From: UBA1672 sp965263215
GTDB taxonomy: Bacteria; Pseudomonadota; Alphaproteobacteria; Micavibrionales; Micavibrionaceae
Length of the DNA stretch: 64,000 nt
NCBI GenBank assembly: GCA_965263215.1
Contig: OZ253663.1
Location: 372,001 to 436,000, forward strand
Direction: 5' to 3'
In this document: in pieces, positions 59,160 to 64,000 of the stretch
Layout: the number at the start of each line of letters is the position of its first letter
How positions within the stretch are numbered: position 1 is the first letter of the stretch
Notes under the pieces: generated by a model
The model's database searches: none
Told to the model about the DNA's origin: nothing
Seen by the model: only the letters and a program-made list of their open reading frames with translations
Program-made: the position numbers and the translations under genes

Positions 59160-59507
59160 ATGAGCGAGCACATTCTAAACGCCCTTTATCAGGTCTTACA
59201 AACGCGTAAAAGTGCAGGGGGTGAAAAATCCTACGTCGCGTCCCTGTATGAAAAGGGCAGCCCCAAAATCGCGGAGAAAATTTTGGAAGAAGCGCAGGAA
59301 TTTATTGACGAAGCCTACGTGCTCGACAAAGATGCGGGGGATGCCGAAGCGCAGAAAAACATCCGCAGCGAAGCCGCAGATTTATTGTTTCATTTGATGG
59401 TGATGCTGTCCCATCATGACGTGTCGCCAGCCGATGTTTTTGACGTTTTGGAAAGCCGTTTCGGCACCTCCGGCCATGAAGAAAAAGCCCGCCGCTGCGT
59501 GGATTAA
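59160..59507 (+). CDS. hisE: phosphoribosyl-ATP pyrophosphatase
   Basis: A 115-residue all-alpha MazG-type enzyme for the second step of histidine synthesis. Metal-binding acidic clusters are EKILEEAQEFIDEA and SEAADLLFHLMVML. Monofunctional (not fused to HisI). It is the last histidine gene in the window; hisG, hisC and hisI are not here. Confidence 0.95.
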   Translation: MSEHILNALYQVLQTRKSAGGEKSYVASLYEKGSPKIAEKILEEAQEFIDEAYVLDKDAGDAEAQKNIRSEAADLLFHLMVMLSHHDVSPADVFDVLESRFGTSGHEEKARRCVD

Positions 59508-59509
59508 TC

Positions 59510-60175
59510 ATGCGCAAACAAACACCATGGAAAAAAAGTAGAAAATTTGGTGACATTTATGGTGGCCGTGAACGCTTGCGCCTTAGCGATAATATTTTCA
59601 TGCGCATGCACAATTTAAAGAAGCCAAGTGAATTCGATGAACTCCCAATATTGATAGAAGACAATCCATCTCGCGATTTCTTTTTTCCGATTTCTGCCGA
59701 AGAAGCAAAAGACGCTATGAAAGCCCTTCCAGAACAGGATTATAAGGGCATTACGCATATTTGGTTGCGTAGAATTAAAAAATCAGACTATGAAAAAGGT
59801 GATCTTCCCTTTGCCGAATTTATTTGCGGTAGTGGCGTTCGCCTTATCGTCCTCTACCCCTTTCCGAAAGACATGAATATGATCATAGGAAAGAAGAAAC
59901 CCTCCGCACGATTTTCGAAAGAACTCAAGAAATGGGATGCTGACATTGAACGTGTAAAAGGCATTTGGGTCGCAAAATGGAACATAGATTCATTAAGATC
60001 ATGGTACATCAACACCCTTCTATATCATGAAGTCGGGCATCATGTTGATTGGTATAACCGTCATTGGAGCCAAGCCAACCTTAAACAAGTAGAAGAGTTT
60101 GCCGACCAATATGCCATACAAAAAACAGCAACTGCCACGCACATCATCAACAAAATGAACGATAAAGACGAATAA
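59510..60175 (+). CDS. HExxH putative metalloprotein behind hisE
   Basis: A 221-residue protein with HEVGHH (H173, E174, H177) followed 20 residues later by E-E-F-A-D-Q-Y, a typical third-ligand E-x-x-A-D helix of zincins. It starts two bases after the hisE stop, so it is co-transcribed with it. It shows no clear similarity to the 384/389-residue pair. Function unknown. Confidence 0.7.
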   Translation: MRKQTPWKKSRKFGDIYGGRERLRLSDNIFMRMHNLKKPSEFDELPILIEDNPSRDFFFPISAEEAKDAMKALPEQDYKGITHIWLRRIKKSDYEKGDLPFAEFICGSGVRLIVLYPFPKDMNMIIGKKKPSARFSKELKKWDADIERVKGIWVAKWNIDSLRSWYINTLLYHEVGHHVDWYNRHWSQANLKQVEEFADQYAIQKTATATHIINKMNDKDE

Positions 60176-60178
60176 TAA

Positions 60179-61168
60179 TCAACCGCTCAGGCGGCTGCCG
60201 GGGTAGTTTGACAGACGGTGCAGAACATCATCCAATTGATCAAGCGATTTAAAGTCGATGGAAATCCTTCCCGACTTACCGTCCGTGCTGTCGATTGTGA
60301 CCTGCATGCCAAGGGCGTTACTGATCTCATTTTCCAGCGCAACCGTATCGGCATCTTTCGATGGCTTCGCACCAGTCAGCGGACGCGGGCGTGATTTTTG
60401 CGCTACGCCCTTTTTATCAGCGGCGAGTTTTTCAGTTTGGCGCACACTAAGGCCCTTACTGATAACCTGTTTCGCCAGTGTTTCGGGATCACCTGATGTA
60501 ATCAATGCGCGGGCATGTCCCATACTCAGATCACCTGCGCTCAAATGCGCCTGAACGGTGCTTGGCAAATTCAAAAGGCGCACCATATTGGTGATATGAG
60601 GGCGGCTTTTCCCGACGGCTTTGGCAAGGTCTTCTTGCGTTTGTCCATATTCATCAAGCAATTTCTGATAGCCCATCGCCTCATCAATCGGGTCGAGGTC
60701 TTCGCGTTGAAGGTTTTCGATCAAGGCAATCTTAAACGCATCCAATTCACTGATATCCAGAATAATAACCGGCACATCATGAAGCTGCGCCCGTTGTGAG
60801 GCACGCCAGCGACGCTCCCCCGCTATGATTTCATAATGTTCCGGTCTTTCGGGGTCTTCACGCACCAACAGCGGCTGTAGCACGCCATATTGCGCAATAG
60901 AGCTTGCCAATTCGTCGATGCTGTCTTCACTGAAAATGCGGCGCGGCTGAAACGGACTTGGGTAGAGTTGTTCTACGCCGACATTATAGCGCGGGCGAGA
61001 GCCTTCAGGCTCACTTTGAATGCGTTGTTCAATCTCTTCGATCACAGAGCCTGCTTCTTCATCGTCGAACAGCGCGTTCAGGCCGCGGCCTAATCCCTGC
61101 ATCGGTTCGTTATTATCTTCTTCATCGGGGAGTAATTCATCCAATGCGATATCTAAATCTTCCATCAT
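60179..61168 (-). CDS. parB: chromosome-partitioning protein ParB
   Basis: A 329-residue ParB. After an acidic N-terminal tail of about 65 residues come the CTPase motif region (QPLLVREDPERPEHYEIIAGERRWRA with GERRxR), the helix-turn-helix TQEDLAKAVGKSRPHITNMV and GHARALI and a C-terminal dimerisation domain. It spreads from parS and moves origins with ParA. Starts 3 bases after parA. The N-terminal extension includes GLGRGLNALF, the ParA-stimulating segment. Confidence 0.97.
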   Translation of the reverse strand: MMEDLDIALDELLPDEEDNNEPMQGLGRGLNALFDDEEAGSVIEEIEQRIQSEPEGSRPRYNVGVEQLYPSPFQPRRIFSEDSIDELASSIAQYGVLQPLLVREDPERPEHYEIIAGERRWRASQRAQLHDVPVIILDISELDAFKIALIENLQREDLDPIDEAMGYQKLLDEYGQTQEDLAKAVGKSRPHITNMVRLLNLPSTVQAHLSAGDLSMGHARALITSGDPETLAKQVISKGLSVRQTEKLAADKKGVAQKSRPRPLTGAKPSKDADTVALENEISNALGMQVTIDSTDGKSGRISIDFKSLDQLDDVLHRLSNYPGSRLSG

Positions 61169-61170
61169 CT

Positions 61171-61980
61171 TTAAGCTACCTTCGTTTGATTATACTGTTC
61201 TTTTTCTCTGTTCAAAATTTCGCGCGCGAGCTTGATATACGCTTGCGCCCCTGCACATTTCATATCGTAAACCAGTGCGGGCAATCCGTATGACGGTGCC
61301 TCGGACAACCTGACATTACGGGGTATCGTGGTATTATAGACCTTATCTTTGAAATAGCCACGCACATCATCCGCAACCAGTTTGGTGATGCGTGTGCGCG
61401 TATCATACATGGTTAAAACAATGCCATGAATATCCAGATCAGGATTGTAATGTTTCTGCACCAATTTCACTGTTTTCGTGAGCTGACTGAGCCCTTCCAG
61501 TGCGTAAAATTCACATTGCAACGGCACGATAATTGACTGCGCCACAACCAGTGCATTGAGCGTCAGGAAATTCAGGGATGGCGGGCAGTCAATAATAATG
61601 TAATCCACATCCGCGATATCTTTTAGCGCGATTTTCAAACGCGTTTCGCGCCCCTTGGCATTTGATAATTCCACATCCGCGCCGGATAAATGCACCGATG
61701 AAGGAATAACCGAAAGACGCGGTACTTTGGTTTTTACAATCGATTCTTCGGCGCTCGCGCGGCCAAACAACACGTCATAAACGGAATGCTTTACGGTGGA
61801 GCGACGAATCCCCAACCCCGTACCCGCATTGCCTTGCGGGTCCATATCAACCAACAAAACCTGATGCCCCAACGCACTAAGCGCCGTCGCCACATTAACC
61901 GCCGTCGTGGTTTTGCCGACACCGCCCTTTTGATTGGCGATGGCGAATATTCTGGGACTTTGTGATGAAGCTCTACTCAT
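61171..61980 (-). CDS. parA: chromosome-partitioning ATPase ParA
   Basis: A 269-residue Walker-type ATPase. Deviant Walker A is KGGVGKTT (18-25), with LLVDMDPQGNAGTGLG and the DYIIIDCPPSL Walker B. It forms DNA-bound gradients that segregate origin-proximal parS-ParB complexes. In many alphaproteobacteria parA follows rsmG and mnmG; here the next gene upstream is a divergent carbonic anhydrase and those are absent. Confidence 0.97.
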   Translation of the reverse strand: MSRASSQSPRIFAIANQKGGVGKTTTAVNVATALSALGHQVLLVDMDPQGNAGTGLGIRRSTVKHSVYDVLFGRASAEESIVKTKVPRLSVIPSSVHLSGADVELSNAKGRETRLKIALKDIADVDYIIIDCPPSLNFLTLNALVVAQSIIVPLQCEFYALEGLSQLTKTVKLVQKHYNPDLDIHGIVLTMYDTRTRITKLVADDVRGYFKDKVYNTTIPRNVRLSEAPSYGLPALVYDMKCAGAQAYIKLAREILNREKEQYNQTKVA

Positions 61981-62168
61981 GTGACAGACCTGCCGTTTGA
62001 ACTCGAAAAAAAGACATAGAAATTGCGTTTGTGGTGATTATGATAAGGGTTTAAAAATTAAAAACCAACAGAATTTTGCGCAACATGTGTATAAGCCCCG
62101 TCAGATATTGACAAGCTTTTCAATTCAAGGTCTTGTTATACAAATTAAAAATCAAAGGGCGTATGCGT

Positions 62169-62810
62169 ATGAAAAATCTGGAAAACCTTGTTCGTGGATA
62201 TAAAAAATCCCTCACGCGGGAAGATAAAGATCGTTATCATAATCTGGCCGTTGAGGGACAATTCCCCAAAATCATGGTAATCGGGTGTAGCGATTCCCGT
62301 GTTAATCCTGACTTGATTTTCAATGCCCGCCCCGGTGATTTGTTTGTTGTACGCAACGTCGCCAACCTCGTGCCGCCCTATGAAGATGACGAAGCCTATC
62401 ACGGCACAAGCGCGGCTTTGGAATTTGCGGTTAAAGGCCTTCAGGTTGAGCATATTGTGGTGATGGGCCACAGCCTTTGTGGCGGTGTGAATGCCTGTTG
62501 CCGCGGTGTGCATGGCGAGGGCGTAGAGGCATTGAAAGATTTCACTTTTATTCCGACATGGACATCAATTTTAAATGATTGCGCAAAAGAAGTTTTATCA
62601 CAAAATCCTGATATCGGCATCGATGCACTCAGTCATAAGGTTGAGCATGCCGCCATCCGTGAATCATTGAAAAACCTGAAAGGCTTCCCCTTTATTGCCG
62701 ATGGTTTAAAAGATGAGAGTTTGCAAATTCATGGTGCGTATTTCGACATTAAAGATGCGCAGGTTTACGCCCTCGATAAGGCCACGGACGACTTTCTGCC
62801 GGTTGAATAA
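62169..62810 (+). CDS. beta-class carbonic anhydrase
   Basis: A 213-residue enzyme interconverting CO2 and bicarbonate. With the ATG at 62169 (AAAGGG 9 bases before) the zinc and catalytic residues are C40, D42 and R44 (C-S-D-S-R), H101 and C104 (H-S-L-C-G-G). The N-terminal helix MKNLENLVRGYKKS is typical. Two upstream in-frame starts add no recognised sequence. It diverges from parA across 188 bases with no recognised element. Confidence 0.95.
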   Translation: MKNLENLVRGYKKSLTREDKDRYHNLAVEGQFPKIMVIGCSDSRVNPDLIFNARPGDLFVVRNVANLVPPYEDDEAYHGTSAALEFAVKGLQVEHIVVMGHSLCGGVNACCRGVHGEGVEALKDFTFIPTWTSILNDCAKEVLSQNPDIGIDALSHKVEHAAIRESLKNLKGFPFIADGLKDESLQIHGAYFDIKDAQVYALDKATDDFLPVE

Positions 62811-62816
62811 TACGGT

Positions 62817-63659
62817 CTATTTTAACCAGTCCACGATGGCGACGATGTGATCATCTTGCATCAGGTTCGGCACATGCCCGCAATCCGCGAACACGACCTC
62901 ATCAAATTTTTCACCCTTATAGGTTGATTGCATTTTCTGCGCGATCTCTTCGGGCAATAAAACGGACTTCCCGCCGCGAATAAGCAGCGTGGGTTGCGTT
63001 ATCCCCTCCCAGATACCCCAGAACACCAGATCATCATTTGCATCGCTCATCGGCAAGGCTATGTCGGGATCATAATGAAAACTAAACAACCCGTCGCCCT
63101 CATCAACGATGTTATGCGCGATCATATGATCCCAGATTTTTTCATCATTAATACCCCACGCCGCGCAGCGTTGTCTGAACACCTTTATGGCGGCGTCCTT
63201 GCTTGCGAAGGCACTGGGCGCACGTGCCAGTTGTGTAACCAGATCAAGTGCGCTGCCGGGGATTTCCGCACCGACATCAACCAGAATTAAACGCTCCATA
63301 TTCACGCCTTCAACATGCGCAACGCCCATGCCGATCATCCCGCCGAGGGATACGCCAAGCCAATCAAACCCGCCGCCGCCGGTGATATGATGGATCAGCG
63401 CCAGACAAAACGGCGCGTAATATGGCGGGCTATACAGGTTCGGATCTGCGAGCGGATCGCTCCGCCCTCTACCCGGCAAATCAATGGCAATGGTGCGGTA
63501 TCCGTGCTTTGCCAACTCTAGCGCCAGAAAATCATAATCCCGCCCGTTGGATAATAATCCATGCGCGCAAAATAACACGCGCCCATCTTCCGTCCCCGTA
63601 TCGGTGTAGGCGATTTTCGCCCCGTTAAAATCAAATGCTTTTTCTTTTATGCCGATCAT
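62817..63659 (-). CDS. alpha/beta hydrolase
   Basis: A 280-residue alpha/beta-hydrolase fold protein. Oxyanion region CAHGLLSNGRDY, DLPGRGRSDPL, nucleophile elbow GVSLGG with Ser104, and the catalytic His in DCGHVPNL are visible. The usual S-D acid position in the loop after strand 7 is Val here (GGKSVLLP), so the acid may come from elsewhere, or activity may be altered. Cytosolic. Substrate unknown. Convergent with the carbonic anhydrase gene. Confidence 0.85.
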   Translation of the reverse strand: MIGIKEKAFDFNGAKIAYTDTGTEDGRVLFCAHGLLSNGRDYDFLALELAKHGYRTIAIDLPGRGRSDPLADPNLYSPPYYAPFCLALIHHITGGGGFDWLGVSLGGMIGMGVAHVEGVNMERLILVDVGAEIPGSALDLVTQLARAPSAFASKDAAIKVFRQRCAAWGINDEKIWDHMIAHNIVDEGDGLFSFHYDPDIALPMSDANDDLVFWGIWEGITQPTLLIRGGKSVLLPEEIAQKMQSTYKGEKFDEVVFADCGHVPNLMQDDHIVAIVDWLK

Positions 63660-63768
63660 TAATCATTCATCCTTTTCGCGTCCCCGTTAAGATCAACGAT
63701 CATAACGCATTTTTCAATGCCAAACTCGCCGAAACAAGTTGATATTATTTTAAAGATTTGTCATTACC

Positions 63769-64000
63769 ATGGAAAAAATAAACTTGGGTGAACTGCATAT
63801 CATGACTAATAAAAATCTTGCCGACTTAGATCTCTATGAACGCCATGAAATCCTCAGCGAGATTGGCATGCTCGCGGATGAAGATAATGTCGGACAGCCC
63901 GAACGCCCCTACAGCGAATGGTCGGAAGAAGACTTCGAAACGGTTTTGGCATTATTCGAAAGCTGGCCGTACAGCGATGCCTCTGCGCCGGAATTTGAAC
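63769..64000 (+). CDS. unknown acidic protein, truncated by right edge
   Basis: A reading frame opens at the ATG 63769 and stays open for 77 codons to the window end; a second ATG at 63802 is an alternative start. The visible portion is acidic and helix-prone (DLYERHEILSEIGMLADEDN, then EWSEEDFETVLALFESW). No strong ribosome site precedes either start. Not recognised. Some caution is needed because the end is missing. Confidence 0.6.
   Translation, partial: MEKINLGELHIMTNKNLADLDLYERHEILSEIGMLADEDNVGQPERPYSEWSEEDFETVLALFESWPYSDASAPEFE

Noticed and set aside
62108..62141. promoter TTGACA ... TTATAC ahead of the carbonic anhydrase
   Set aside because: The spacing is about 22 bases, too long for a standard sigma-70 promoter.
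1..64000. tRNA, rRNA, CRISPR arrays, transposases or integrases
   Set aside because: I looked for TPsiC-type loops, repeated spacer structures and typical mobile-element proteins and found none I could support. The accessory blocks show no integrase or flanking direct repeats.

Overview
The window looks like chromosomal DNA of a Gram-negative alphaproteobacterium with moderate GC content. Evidence for this is a short SRP RNA upstream of dnaX-ybaB, the DUF3576-leuS-lptE block, a divergent hslV/hisB pair, a hisB/hisH/hisA/hisF/hisE set in classic alphaproteobacterial order, rsmB next to a DUF1674 (SDHAF4) gene with rpe and a heparinase II/III gene behind it, a 16-stranded-type porin and chromosomal parAB. 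Gene content hints at a Rhodospirillales/Micavibrionales-like lineage, but that placement is inference from memory of gene order, not a computed phylogeny.

Layout. 0-2 kb: a left-edge gene start with a promoter/operator dyad, a CBS-domain protein, and an iron-uptake pair (cupredoxin plus FTR1 permease) behind a Fur-box-like site. 2.1-6.7 kb: SRP RNA, an unrecognised TraB/Tiki-like protein and a four-gene Sel1-repeat operon lying between the SRP RNA and dnaX. 6.9-12.2 kb: dnaX, ybaB, xthA, DUF1223, a 48-residue SDHAF4 homologue and rsmB. 12.2-18.2 kb: a stretch with three frame-broken genes (a membrane protein, the heparinase II/III protein, a secreted unknown), with intact SRPBCC, HExxH and rpe genes between them. 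18.3-25.8 kb: an EAL protein, radA, a lipoprotein, a Ppx/GppA-like protein, a VWA protein, a TfoX-N-like protein and holA. 25.8-29.1 kb: an accessory four-gene run (GCS2-like ligase, SAM-hydroxide-adenosyltransferase-like protein, two paralogous small membrane proteins) lying between holA and lptE. 29.4-39.5 kb: lptE, leuS, DUF3576, porin, YggS, small unknowns, an Smr protein and an M23 peptidase. 39.6-43.9 kb: a second accessory block (CoiA-like zinc protein, an A-B-A' trio of unknown genes, a 12-residue-repeat membrane protein). 44-47.5 kb: hslU and hslV split by terC and a small exported peptide. 47.6-60.2 kb: histidine biosynthesis genes, repeatedly interrupted by lineage-specific genes, including a visible tandem duplication of the hisA 3' end with its convergent neighbour and a pair of paralogous HExxH proteins. 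60.2-64 kb: parB, parA, a beta-carbonic anhydrase, an alpha/beta hydrolase and a truncated gene at the right edge.

The main theme is a conserved housekeeping backbone into which small, locally duplicated genes of unknown function have been inserted. I see four local duplicate sets (26 kb, 40-42 kb, 55 kb, 57-59 kb), four separate HExxH proteins, several Sel1-type proteins and three frame-broken loci. No tRNA, rRNA, CRISPR array, transposase or integrase was seen.
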